A stretch of 9,449 nucleotides of DNA from Methylophilaceae bacterium (GTDB taxonomy: Bacteria; Pseudomonadota; Gammaproteobacteria; Burkholderiales; Methylophilaceae), in NCBI GenBank assembly GCA_006844635.1, contig SPJO01000028.1, forward strand, positions 1 to 9,449, written 5' to 3'. The notes below the pieces were generated by a model. That model saw nothing but the letters and a program-made list of their open reading frames with translations. It was not told where the DNA came from and searched no databases. Of the stretch, positions 1-6,800 are shown in pieces (the first letter of the stretch is position 1; each line of letters begins with the position of its first letter). Both the position numbers and the translations under genes were made by a program.

Positions 1-902
1 CTCATTTTTTTAGTAGGCTCTGCCGGGTTGTGACTTAATAACGATTTTTGTAAGGAAAACACACTTTGCGGTCTTTCCATATAATCAATTTGTAGGCAGT
101 GATCAATGACGCTGAGCAACTCTTCACCATAGATGCCTTTACCTATTTTACTTGCTGGTGCTAAAAAATCTTTTTTGCTACGTTGGTTTGCGGCAATCGG
201 TGCAGATCGTGCCAAGCAAGAATACATACTGGCGCCTACGCTATAAATATCACTCCACGGGCCCAGTTTCTTGCGGTCATAATATTGTTCTGGTGGTGCA
301 AAGCCCGGGGTGTAGCTCGGTGATAGTTTGGGTTGCGACAGGGTAAGTGTTTGTCTAGCAGAACCGAAGTCGAGCAGCACGGGCGAACCATCTAAGCGAA
401 TATAGAGGTTGGCTGGTTTGATGTCTAAGTGCAGTAGCTTTTGTAAATGGACTTCTCGCAAGCCATTGAGCAACTCACCAAAGACACGCCTGACGAACTT
501 TTCGCTCACTGGTTCTTGCTGTGACAAGATGTATTCTTGTAATGACTTGCCGCGCTCATATTGCATGACCATGTAAACCGTATTGTTTTCTCTAAAGAAA
601 TTGGTCACGCGGACAATGTTTTTATGGTCAATCTTGGCAAGCGCCAACCCCTCTTCAAAGAAGCACTTTAAGCCATGTTTGAATGTTGCTGAATCATCTT
701 CATTATCAAGCATGACAGTCGCACCATCTTCTCGTAATGCGAGACCAGTCGGCATGTATTCTTTAATGGCGACCGTGTGCTTATGTTTATCTTCTGCAAG
801 ATAAACAAAGCTAAAACCACCTGTGCTTAAGACTTTGGTAATGACATAGTCCTGAAGCTTGTAGCCGATTGGTAATGTCTGATTTTTTTTAGCGTTCGCC
901 AT
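1..902 (-). CDS. Serine/threonine protein kinase (C-terminus beyond window)
   Basis: This is a Hanks-type protein kinase that transfers phosphate from ATP to Ser/Thr of proteins; its target is unknown. It reads leftward from an ATG at 902-900 and is open for 300 codons to the window edge. Visible kinase elements in order are a glycine loop STGGFSFVY (about residues 26-34), the ATP-anchoring lysine in VAIKEYMP (K47), a Glu-rich helix near 83-84, the catalytic loop HLDIKPANL (D160, N165), the metal-binding DFG (178-180), and TPGFAPPEQ as activation/P+1 segment (198-206). The catalytic Asp is preceded by Leu, not Arg, making it a non-RD kinase, and the glycine loop has Ser at its first and third usual glycines. 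No signal peptide is seen at the N-terminus. It is divergent from yicC. No strong ribosome-binding site precedes the ATG, but no better start is available. The kinase call is firm; membrane anchoring or a C-terminal sensor domain cannot be judged. Confidence 0.93.
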   Translation of the reverse strand, partial: MANAKKNQTLPIGYKLQDYVITKVLSTGGFSFVYLAEDKHKHTVAIKEYMPTGLALREDGATVMLDNEDDSATFKHGLKCFFEEGLALAKIDHKNIVRVTNFFRENNTVYMVMQYERGKSLQEYILSQQEPVSEKFVRRVFGELLNGLREVHLQKLLHLDIKPANLYIRLDGSPVLLDFGSARQTLTLSQPKLSPSYTPGFAPPEQYYDRKKLGPWSDIYSVGASMYSCLARSAPIAANQRSKKDFLAPASKIGKGIYGEELLSVIDHCLQIDYMERPQSVFSLQKSLLSHNPAEPTKKM

Positions 903-973
903 GTAATAAATTTTGCTGGTGATGATGCACCAATACAAGTGTCTGGACATTCTCGCATATAATCAACTAGATT

Positions 974-982
974 TGATACAAT
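974..982 (+). promoter_or_regulatory. Extended -10 promoter candidate for yicC
   Basis: TGATACAAT matches an extended sigma-70 -10 element (TGnTATAAT) except for one base. It lies about 50 bases before the yicC ATG. No good -35 box is seen 16-18 bases upstream, as expected for extended -10 promoters. The element lies in a small inverted repeat, TGATA-CAAT-TATCA (974-987), and its first 13 bases (974-986) recur exactly upstream of gmk at 6801-6813. A perfect TATAAT at 958-963 is an alternative -10 but also lacks a -35. Confidence 0.5.
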
Positions 983-1031
983 TATCAGCAATTACTTTAA
1001 GAGTATTGCCAGTTATTGGTAATAAAGAGAC

Positions 1032-1898
1032 ATGATACAAAGCATGACAGGTTATGCGTCGTATGAACGCAATACAAGCAATGGTGTATTACAAGTTGAA
1101 TTACGTTCAGTGAATCAACGTTATTTGGAGCTTCATCCCAAACTAGATGAAAACTGTCGCGCGTTAGAACCTACCGTACGCGAGACACTTAAAACGAGGT
1201 TGGGGCGTGGCAAGGTTGAGTGTCGTATGCAATTAGCACCAGCACAGTCATCTGATGCGTCGATAGAGCTCAATCATGAGGTATTACAACAAATTGCTGC
1301 GTCAATGCAGGAAGCTGGGAAGCATTTCCCTGATTCACAGCCTGTCAATATCTTAGAGGTGTTGCGTATGCCTGGTGTAATGGCTACGCATGCCGTCAAT
1401 GCAGAGACGTTAGCTACTGATGCGATAGCAACACTTAGTTCTGCGGTAGATGATCTAATTAAGGCTCGAGCACGAGAAGGCGAGAAGCTGAAAGCGATTA
1501 TCTTAGAGCGGTTGGCTGAAATAGAGGGGTTGATTGGACAGGTTAAGCCCATGATGCCTGAGCTTGTTAAAACATATCGAGCACGCTTATTAGCTAAGTT
1601 AGAAGAGGCTCAGCTTAGTAATGACGATGAGCGTATTCGCCAAGAAATCACATTGTATACACAACGCATTGATGTGGATGAAGAATTGTCACGTTTGGAT
1701 GCGCACGTCAGTGAAGTTAAACGCATTCTGTCGGCTGGCGGTTTGGCTGGGAAGAAGCTCGATTTCTTGATGCAAGAAATGAACAGAGAAGCCAACACTT
1801 TAGGTTCAAAGTCCGTCGCCATTGAAACCACACAAATTTCAATGCAGCTAAAAGTGCTCATTGAACAGATGCGCGAACAAATTCAAAATATCGAGTAG
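1032..1898 (+). CDS. yicC: YicC family endoribonuclease
   Basis: This 288-residue protein belongs to the YicC/YloC family. Members are cytoplasmic endoribonucleases; E. coli YicC has been linked to decay of small RNAs. The family's hallmark ends are both present: the N-terminal MIQSMTGYAS with the nearby ELRSVNQRYLE (about 23-33), and a C-terminal block containing EMNREANTLGSKS followed by a helix ending in EQMREQIQN. The middle is rich in charged helices, including a conserved-looking RIDVDEELSRLDAH segment. Length is normal for the family. The ATG at 1032 is preceded by an AAAGAGA ribosome-binding site at suitable distance. It lies divergent to the kinase and upstream of the iron-associated block. 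In many bacteria yicC is close to gmk; here about 4.9 kb separates them. Confidence 0.95.
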   Translation: MIQSMTGYASYERNTSNGVLQVELRSVNQRYLELHPKLDENCRALEPTVRETLKTRLGRGKVECRMQLAPAQSSDASIELNHEVLQQIAASMQEAGKHFPDSQPVNILEVLRMPGVMATHAVNAETLATDAIATLSSAVDDLIKARAREGEKLKAIILERLAEIEGLIGQVKPMMPELVKTYRARLLAKLEEAQLSNDDERIRQEITLYTQRIDVDEELSRLDAHVSEVKRILSAGGLAGKKLDFLMQEMNREANTLGSKSVAIETTQISMQLKVLIEQMREQIQNIE

Positions 1899-1911
1899 CC
1901 TGTTTGACCCA

Positions 1912-1932
1912 GCAAGACGCAACCGCGCTTGC
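1912..1932 (+). terminator. Hairpin after yicC, possible weak terminator
   Basis: GCAAGaCGC-AACC-GCGCTTGC can fold into an eight-pair stem with one bulged A and a four-base loop, 14 bases after the yicC stop. No real run of T follows (only TTTT about ten bases later), so intrinsic termination would be weak. It could limit read-through into the next block, or act as an mRNA 3'-end structure. Confidence 0.4.
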
Positions 1933-1979
1933 AATCTAACCAGTTTTCAACATAAATCATACAAATGTAATCAGCTTAA

Positions 1980-2008
1980 TTGACTATCGTAATAAGAACC
2001 ATTATCAT
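1980..2008 (+). promoter_or_regulatory. Sigma-70 promoter of the flavin/iron block
   Basis: TTGACT (1980-1985, 5/6 match to TTGACA) and TATCAT (2003-2008, 5/6 match to TATAAT) are separated by exactly 17 bases. Transcription would begin near 2015, about 22 bases before the GTG at 2037. This is the best promoter in the window and it drives the six-gene block. The predicted start of the transcript argues against using the TTG at 1980 as a start codon, since that TTG is part of the -35 box. Confidence 0.7.
1988..2006 (+). promoter_or_regulatory. Candidate Fur box over the promoter
   Basis: The 19 bases CGTAATAAGAACCATTATC match the classical Fur consensus GATAATGATAATCATTATC at 14 of 19 positions, with the right half CATTATC perfect. 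The site covers the spacer and the start of the -10 box, the usual place for iron-dependent repression: Fur with Fe(II) would block RNA polymerase and low iron would release it. The match and placement are seen in the sequence; the regulation is inferred. Confidence 0.6.
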
Positions 2009-2036
2009 TACCTTTTTTATTTGTAATTGGTGCAGA

Positions 2037-2573
2037 GTGTCCATTAAAAAGTTTTTTAGGCAAGTGCATTATTGGGGTGCGCTGGCTTGTGCAATTCCAT
2101 TGTTGATTGTGATTGCAACTGGGGTGTTGCTGTTGCTTAAAAAAGATGTCGCTTGGATTCAGCCGCCAACGGTAAAGGCTGAGAATGGTGCGCCAACTTT
2201 AACTTTTGAGCAGATATTAACGGCTGTAAACACTGTGCCAGAAGCCAATATGGCTACTTGGAAAGATATAGACCGCCTTGATGTGCGGCCCAATAAAGGG
2301 GTCATTAAGGCACGGTTAAAGAATAGTTGGGAAGTGCAGCTCAACCCCCAAAACGGGGAAGTGGTGAGTGTGGCATATCGTCGTTCGGACATCATTGAAT
2401 CGATTCACGACGGTACGTTTTTTCATAAGCAAGCAAAACTAGGGCTGTTTTTACCAGCAGCCATTATTTTGCTCGTCTTGTGGATTACGGGAATTTACTT
2501 ATTCATTATCACTGAAAAAGGTAAATACAACGCAAGAAAAAAACAAAGAGTCCGTCTGCAGGCGGCAAGTTAG
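2037..2573 (+). CDS. PepSY-associated membrane protein, small two-helix form
   Basis: This 178-residue inner-membrane protein has the PepSY_TM-like layout: a short basic N-terminus (SIKKFFRQVHYWG), a first membrane helix (about residues 13-36), a periplasmic PepSY-like region of about 100 residues, then IHDGTFFHKQAKLG leading into a second membrane helix near the C-terminus and a basic tail. In this family such proteins occur beside iron-uptake or flavin-dependent reductase genes; a role in passing electrons or supporting a reductase is inferred. Histidines beside both helices (in RQVHYW and in IHDGTFFH) could bind haem. I chose the GTG at 2037, with weak ribosome-binding support, because the promoter and Fur box occupy 1980-2008 and family members begin with a basic segment just before the first helix. 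The longer frame from TTG 1980 would add 19 residues encoded by promoter DNA. It is the first gene of the block. Confidence 0.75.
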   Translation: MSIKKFFRQVHYWGALACAIPLLIVIATGVLLLLKKDVAWIQPPTVKAENGAPTLTFEQILTAVNTVPEANMATWKDIDRLDVRPNKGVIKARLKNSWEVQLNPQNGEVVSVAYRRSDIIESIHDGTFFHKQAKLGLFLPAAIILLVLWITGIYLFIITEKGKYNARKKQRVRLQAAS

Positions 2574-2605
2574 GATTTTTTAATATTTTAACACTGGGAG
2601 TCAAT

Positions 2606-3574
2606 ATGAAATTAACATTAAAAAAATCAACCCTGCTGATGGCATTAGGTACTGCATTTGTATTACCACAAGCGCAAGCGGAAGAGAATTTATGGATCTA
2701 TGCGACAGGCACTGATACACGGCCGAAAGGAAGTACCGAGTTAAAAATAAGTGATGTGATGCGTGAAGGTAAAAATGCAGGGGATTATACATTTCACGAT
2801 ATTAGGCCAGAGATAGAATATGGCATTACCGATAGGTTGACTGTCGGTGCATCAGTATTGATTTTTGACCATGACTACAACGTAGGATCAGAAGCTGAAG
2901 GTGGCCCTTGCCCAATGTGTGACGCTGGTGATGGGACTGGTAAATTTAACGACACGCAGTATGGTGGCTATGAGATTGAAGCTAAATATAATATTTTAAG
3001 CCCGTATAAAGACCCATTTGGTTTATCACTCGGTTTGGCTTACGAAAGAAGAAATAGATATCGTCTAGACGGTGCAAAAATTCATCAATACTCAATCGTG
3101 CCTAAACTGTTCTTACAGAAGAACTTCTTAGACGATACGTTAGTATTTGCCTTCACAGGCAAAATGGAATTTGAAAAGCGTACGTCACCAGGTGTTAAAG
3201 AAGATGAAATTGCGTTTGATCTAGCCCTCGGTGGTTCTTATCGTGTCGCACCAAAATGGTTTGTCGGTTTAGAGTATCGCTACCAGTCAGATTATCTGTG
3301 CCCAGAAGTGGATGGCGAATGTGACGATGAAGATAATGTTGGACTAGAAAAGTCTAGATTAAGCCTGACGGACCTTAAAATAGGGTCAAGACACCAATAC
3401 GGTAGTTATTTTGGCCCTACTGTGCATTACGCAGAAAAAGAGTGGTGGGCAACAGCAGGCCTATTGTTCCAAGTAAAAGGCGGCGGATCACCATATGCTG
3501 ATGTACGTAATGGCAGAAACTGGGATGAGCATGAGCGATATCACCTTGGTTTAGCATTAGGTTATGAGTTCTAA
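2606..3574 (+). CDS. Predicted outer-membrane beta-barrel, DUF6662-like
   Basis: This 322-residue protein has a clear Sec signal peptide, probably cut after AQA (residue 25). The mature part alternates short aromatic/hydrophobic strands with polar loops and ends in LALGYEF, with a terminal Phe as recognised by the outer-membrane assembly machinery. The N-terminal mature region (ENLWIYATGTDTRPKGSTE) resembles the uncharacterised DUF6662 family; I give this from memory and no function is established. Two predicted loops carry cysteines: CPMC at 102-105 followed by an Asp/Gly-rich stretch, and C232/C239 followed by DDEDN. These could form disulfides or bind metal. A GGGAG ribosome-binding site precedes the ATG. 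It lies 32 bases after the PepSY gene, so is likely co-transcribed. A role in letting iron, chelates or electrons cross the outer membrane is inferred from context only. Confidence 0.7.
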   Translation: MKLTLKKSTLLMALGTAFVLPQAQAEENLWIYATGTDTRPKGSTELKISDVMREGKNAGDYTFHDIRPEIEYGITDRLTVGASVLIFDHDYNVGSEAEGGPCPMCDAGDGTGKFNDTQYGGYEIEAKYNILSPYKDPFGLSLGLAYERRNRYRLDGAKIHQYSIVPKLFLQKNFLDDTLVFAFTGKMEFEKRTSPGVKEDEIAFDLALGGSYRVAPKWFVGLEYRYQSDYLCPEVDGECDDEDNVGLEKSRLSLTDLKIGSRHQYGSYFGPTVHYAEKEWWATAGLLFQVKGGGSPYADVRNGRNWDEHERYHLGLALGYEF

Positions 3575-3611
3575 GTTGAATATTTAAAGTATCCCTTCCT
3601 GGAGAAAATAG

Positions 3612-4151
3612 ATGAATAGACGTCGATTTTGTTTAGCAGCAACGGCTACGTTGGTAACCACATTATTTCCTGTGGGAAGGGTGTATGCGAAAACCTATCT
3701 AACACCTGAACAAGCAAGAGCATTAATTTGGGGTGATGAAGCAATGACACGCCATGATATCAAGCTAGATGATGCGCAGATGGATAGTATTAAAAAAGCA
3801 TCTAAAACCAGAGTGCGGCACAGTGAACTTAAAGCATGGAAAACTGATTCAGGCGGCTGGTTTATTTTGGATAATGTGATTGGCAAGCATGAGAATATTG
3901 ATATTGCCGTAGGGCTAGATGCACAAGGTGCCGTAAAAGGGATTGAAATTTTAGTGTACCGAGAGACTTATGGAGATCAGGTGCGGAACCCGAAATGGCG
4001 CGCGCAATTCCATGGTAAAGGTCATCATGAAATTCTGAAGCTTGATAAGCAAATTAGAAATATTTCTGGCGCAACGTTATCTTGTCGCCATATCACCGAT
4101 GGTATCAATCGCTTAACGCACACTTGGGACCAAGTGCTGCAACAATTGTAA
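3612..4151 (+). CDS. Tat-exported FMN-binding domain protein
   Basis: This 179-residue protein has a twin-arginine leader: MNRRRF followed by a modest hydrophobic stretch and a cleavage site after VYA (about residue 26). The mature protein carries an FMN-binding domain like that of NqrC and RnfG, including GLDAQGAVKGIEILVYRET (about 101-119) and the flavin-attachment motif ISGATLS, with SGAT at 152-155. In this family ApbE links FMN through a phosphoester to the Thr of the motif (T155 here), giving a periplasmic one- or two-electron carrier. The Asp usually three residues before the Ser/Thr of the motif is Arg (R149) here. A good TGGAGAAAA ribosome-binding site precedes the ATG. The apbE gene directly downstream is the expected partner. 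Folded, cofactor-loaded export by Tat would fit the leader. The domain call is strong; the redox partners are unknown. Confidence 0.85.
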   Translation: MNRRRFCLAATATLVTTLFPVGRVYAKTYLTPEQARALIWGDEAMTRHDIKLDDAQMDSIKKASKTRVRHSELKAWKTDSGGWFILDNVIGKHENIDIAVGLDAQGAVKGIEILVYRETYGDQVRNPKWRAQFHGKGHHEILKLDKQIRNISGATLSCRHITDGINRLTHTWDQVLQQL

Positions 4152-4178
4152 TCAAATAGATAAGTAGTTACGTGTGCT

Positions 4179-5012
4179 ATGAATGAAATTCATCGCTGTC
4201 AGCCGCTATTAGGAACTTTTGTTGAGGTCACGTTACGCGGCAATCAAACGGAAGAACGCTTATTGACAATTAGCCAAGAAGTCTTTGCTGCTATTAGCAA
4301 TATCCAACAAAAGATGAGCTTTCATGATGTTAACAGTGAACTATCTAAGATGAATGCAACAGCCCATCAGTACGATTTTAAACTGACGAGCGATATGGAA
4401 AGGGTATTGCTACAAGCGTTAGAGCTTAGCCAAAAAACGGGGGGATTGTTTGATGTATGTGTGGCTCCCAAACTAGTGCAAAGAGGTTTGTTACCAGACA
4501 ATCAGCTAGCAACAGATGTTGACAGCTGTTGGCAAGATATTGTACTGACGCAAGAGGGCATACGATTTAATAAAAAGTTGCAAATAGATTTGGGTGGGAT
4601 TGCAAAAGGCTATGCAATTGATGCTGGTATCGCAGTGTTACCAGGCGAAGTGAGCGCGATTATTAATGCGGGTGGTGATATTAGAATGACCAATTGGGAA
4701 ACGGAAACCATCCATATCAGAGCGCTAGAAAGTGAAGGCCAGCTTTTTTATGAAACACAGATGTGTAAGCCAGCAGCAGCAACATCAGCAGCCTATTTCC
4801 AAGAAGATGGCATCGCAGCTATTATGCATCCAAAACAGCGTGAACAAGCGCCGCCATTTAGCGTGACTGTGTTTGCTGATAGCGCGATGCTGGCAGATGC
4901 ATTGACTAAGCTTGTATACTTGCAGGTTGATTGCAAAGATGTGCTGCAGTATTTTTCTGCAGAAGCTTTGTATATTACTCATGATGGTGAACAGCACTGG
5001 ATAACGCATTAA
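4179..5012 (+). CDS. apbE: FAD:protein FMN transferase (ApbE), no signal peptide
   Basis: ApbE hydrolyses FAD and attaches FMN to Thr/Ser of target proteins, using Mg2+. This 277-residue protein shows the family motifs in order: PLLGTFVEV near the N-terminus (9-17), SFHDVNSELSKMN (47-59), TGGLFDV (87-93), DLGGIAKGYAID (137-148), NAGGDIR (163-169), a variant PAAATSAAYF segment (198-207), and the metal-site region ADSAMLADALT (233-243) with D240 and T243. Most periplasmic ApbE proteins are lipoproteins; this one starts directly at the catalytic domain, and an in-frame TAA at 4161-4163 excludes a longer form with a leader. It is therefore predicted to be cytoplasmic. Its likely substrate is the Tat-exported FMN-binding protein encoded 27 bases upstream. 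The stop overlaps the next gene's ATG by one base (TAATG), suggesting translational coupling. The ribosome-binding site is weak. Confidence 0.92.
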   Translation: MNEIHRCQPLLGTFVEVTLRGNQTEERLLTISQEVFAAISNIQQKMSFHDVNSELSKMNATAHQYDFKLTSDMERVLLQALELSQKTGGLFDVCVAPKLVQRGLLPDNQLATDVDSCWQDIVLTQEGIRFNKKLQIDLGGIAKGYAIDAGIAVLPGEVSAIINAGGDIRMTNWETETIHIRALESEGQLFYETQMCKPAAATSAAYFQEDGIAAIMHPKQREQAPPFSVTVFADSAMLADALTKLVYLQVDCKDVLQYFSAEALYITHDGEQHWITH

Positions 5013-5467
5013 TGAAACCGATTACAAACAAAGTACCTAAAAAGTACCAACACATATTAAATGGTTTGCTAACTGTTTGTTGGTTAACTGGTGTGGCCTT
5101 CTTTGTGCTCAATACATGGTTTGATATTGAGGGTGAGTTTGGCCCAGAAAAGCACTTTTTATTGCACCCTAGCTTGCAAATACATGCGGCAACAGCTTTT
5201 TTGATTACGGTGATTTTTGGTGCCTTTTTGTTCAGCCATTTCCCAAGGACGAAAACATTAAAACACGCACAGAAGTCTGGTTGGACCATGCTATCAACAC
5301 TTGGGTATTTGATATTCTCAGCTTATTTGCTCTATTACGTAGGCAATGAGACTGCTCGATTCTATGTTATGTATTCACACCTGATAGTTGGATTTGTGCT
5401 ACCTGTGATTTTAGTCTTACATCTGCGCAGTCATAAAAAGAATAAATCAAAACGCAAAAAGAAATAG
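5012..5467 (+). CDS. Four-helix inner-membrane protein, possible b-type cytochrome
   Basis: This 151-residue protein has four predicted membrane helices at about residues 17-36, 55-75, 92-110 and 119-138, with a very basic C-terminal tail (KKNKSKRKKK). Histidines sit at helix positions suited to haem: H52 and H58 before or in helix 2, H76 at its end, and H123 and H137 in helix 4. A 14-residue step within one helix, as between H123 and H137, is typical of bis-haem b cytochromes. The layout resembles small cytochrome b561- or DUF4405-type proteins, but I cannot assign a family with certainty. Its place between apbE and a porin, next to an FMN carrier, suggests it takes electrons from quinol or the membrane and passes them to the flavin protein. 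Translation is probably coupled to apbE through the shared TAATG, and it ends one base before the porin gene. Confidence 0.65.
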   Translation: MKPITNKVPKKYQHILNGLLTVCWLTGVAFFVLNTWFDIEGEFGPEKHFLLHPSLQIHAATAFLITVIFGAFLFSHFPRTKTLKHAQKSGWTMLSTLGYLIFSAYLLYYVGNETARFYVMYSHLIVGFVLPVILVLHLRSHKKNKSKRKKK

Positions 5468-5468
5468 T

Positions 5469-6761
5469 ATGCAATGGCTTAAAAGAGCTGGCGGCCTATT
5501 GCTTGTAATAGCAACGATTGTTTGGTCGCCATGGACAGTGGCAGGGCCAGATAAAGATTACACCTTAGATTTAAAACTGCGATTTATGCACTACGACCGA
5601 GACTTTGAAAACAAATCAAAAGATCGTGCGCAAAATGGTGCGGGCATCACCGCACATTATATTTCACTGCGTTGGTTAGATGTTGTCCGTTTAGGCTTAT
5701 CTGGACAAATTAGTGTGAAGGGCATTGCTGATAGTTTGCAAAAGACAGACGTGCTCTTTGTGGAAAATAACCATGCAAGAAGCCATGCAGTATTTGCAGA
5801 GTCTTATCTGGAGTTTTTGCCAATAAGCAATGCTTCTATCAAGCTTGGTAGGCAGCAACATAAAAGCATGTTGTTGCGTTCTAAAACACGCATTTTACCT
5901 TCAACCTTTCAGGGGGTTAGTGCATATTACCAGCCTGAAAAAGCCTTAAAGCTCTATGGTGCTGTTTATAATAAGTGGTCGCCACGTGCAAGCCCAGACT
6001 TCGAACAGTTTGATACAGATTTAACTGAAAATGGCGCGATTGACTATGTCATGTTGTTTGGTACGCAATATCGGTTAGGTGATTTACGAGTCCACGCTGA
6101 ATATTTGCGTTCAGATGATTACTTGAGCAAGCTGGGTATTAAAACCAACTATGATTACAAACTAGATCAAAACAAAACGGTCGAATTTAAAGCAGGTTTA
6201 TTTGGCTTGTATGATGCGGGTCAGCTGTTTGCAACGGGTGCAGATGACGGTGTGCTTGATACCACCACAACAGGGGTAGTGGACAGCTATAATAGTGTGG
6301 CCGCGTATGTGGGCACGGCACTTCACTATCAGCAGTCAGAGTTTGGGCTATATTACACCAAGGTAGGTAATGCATGGCTAGAAGATAATTTTGCTGGTGA
6401 TCATGGAGCCAACCCTTTTCCAGCAAACACAATAGGGCCAGATTTGACCAATAAAAATGAGTCGGTTTGGGTTGTTGAATACAAGCAAAAGTGGCATCCG
6501 TTTGGCGTGCCAAATTTGAAGACGCGAATAGCCTATGCATATGGGGGTGGTGCTGAAAATACCATCAGTCGGCACTTAGGTCATGGTAGCGAGCAGTGGT
6601 TAGAAACCGATATTCACTATCAGTTTGTTAACATGCCAGCTTTGAAAACGCGCTTACGGTATCGGGCATATCGTTCAGATGAGACAGGTTCAGTAAAGGG
6701 CATTAAAGAAGATCAAAACGACCTACGCTTTACGGTTGATTATACCTATCACTTTCAATGA
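5469..6761 (+). CDS. OprD-family outer-membrane porin
   Basis: This 430-residue protein has a signal peptide cut probably after TVA (about residue 25) and a mature region of repeated amphipathic strands. Features typical of OprD porins are an early LDLKLRFMHYDRDF strand, SYLEFLPISNASIKLGRQQHK written here in parts as SYLEF and KLGRQ, and the segment TRILPSTFQGVSAYY, which corresponds to the OprD 'R-LP-TF-G' hallmark. The last strand is DLRFTVDYTYHFQ; it ends in FQ, so the usual terminal Phe is one residue in. OprD porins form 18-stranded, substrate-selective channels for small molecules; here the substrate is unknown, and an iron chelate or organic ligand is only a guess from the Fur-like promoter. 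It begins one base after the previous stop and ends the block; no terminator is obvious between it and gmk. Confidence 0.75.
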   Translation: MQWLKRAGGLLLVIATIVWSPWTVAGPDKDYTLDLKLRFMHYDRDFENKSKDRAQNGAGITAHYISLRWLDVVRLGLSGQISVKGIADSLQKTDVLFVENNHARSHAVFAESYLEFLPISNASIKLGRQQHKSMLLRSKTRILPSTFQGVSAYYQPEKALKLYGAVYNKWSPRASPDFEQFDTDLTENGAIDYVMLFGTQYRLGDLRVHAEYLRSDDYLSKLGIKTNYDYKLDQNKTVEFKAGLFGLYDAGQLFATGADDGVLDTTTTGVVDSYNSVAAYVGTALHYQQSEFGLYYTKVGNAWLEDNFAGDHGANPFPANTIGPDLTNKNESVWVVEYKQKWHPFGVPNLKTRIAYAYGGGAENTISRHLGHGSEQWLETDIHYQFVNMPALKTRLRYRAYRSDETGSVKGIKEDQNDLRFTVDYTYHFQ

Positions 6762-6800
6762 AATTAGTACACGGATGATGCATTTAGTTTGCTGGGACAG

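Noticed and set aside
152..804. Plus-strand open frames of 64 and 73 codons in the first 900 bases
   Set aside because: They lie opposite the kinase gene, which has all the conserved kinase motifs; these frames show no recognisable domain.
958..963. Perfect TATAAT as the main yicC promoter
   Set aside because: No -35-like hexamer lies 16-18 bases upstream and it has no TGn extension; the extended -10 at 974-982 is a better candidate, though this one cannot be excluded.
1980..2036. TTG at 1980 as start of the PepSY membrane protein, giving 197 residues
   Set aside because: The TTG is part of a good -35 box and the next bases hold the -10 and Fur-like site; the extra 19 residues are not like the family N-terminus, whereas GTG 2037 gives the expected basic segment before the first helix.
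4975..5289. Minus-strand open frame of 104 codons
   Set aside because: It is antisense to apbE and the four-helix protein gene, has no ribosome-binding site and no recognisable family.
6187..6540. Minus-strand open frame of 117 codons within the porin gene
   Set aside because: Its composition (many His, Cys and Pro) looks like an antisense shadow of the porin, whose own frame has a signal peptide and OprD hallmarks.
6762..6800. Terminator after the porin gene
   Set aside because: Only a very short TTTCA/TGAAA symmetry is present, with no stable stem and T-run.
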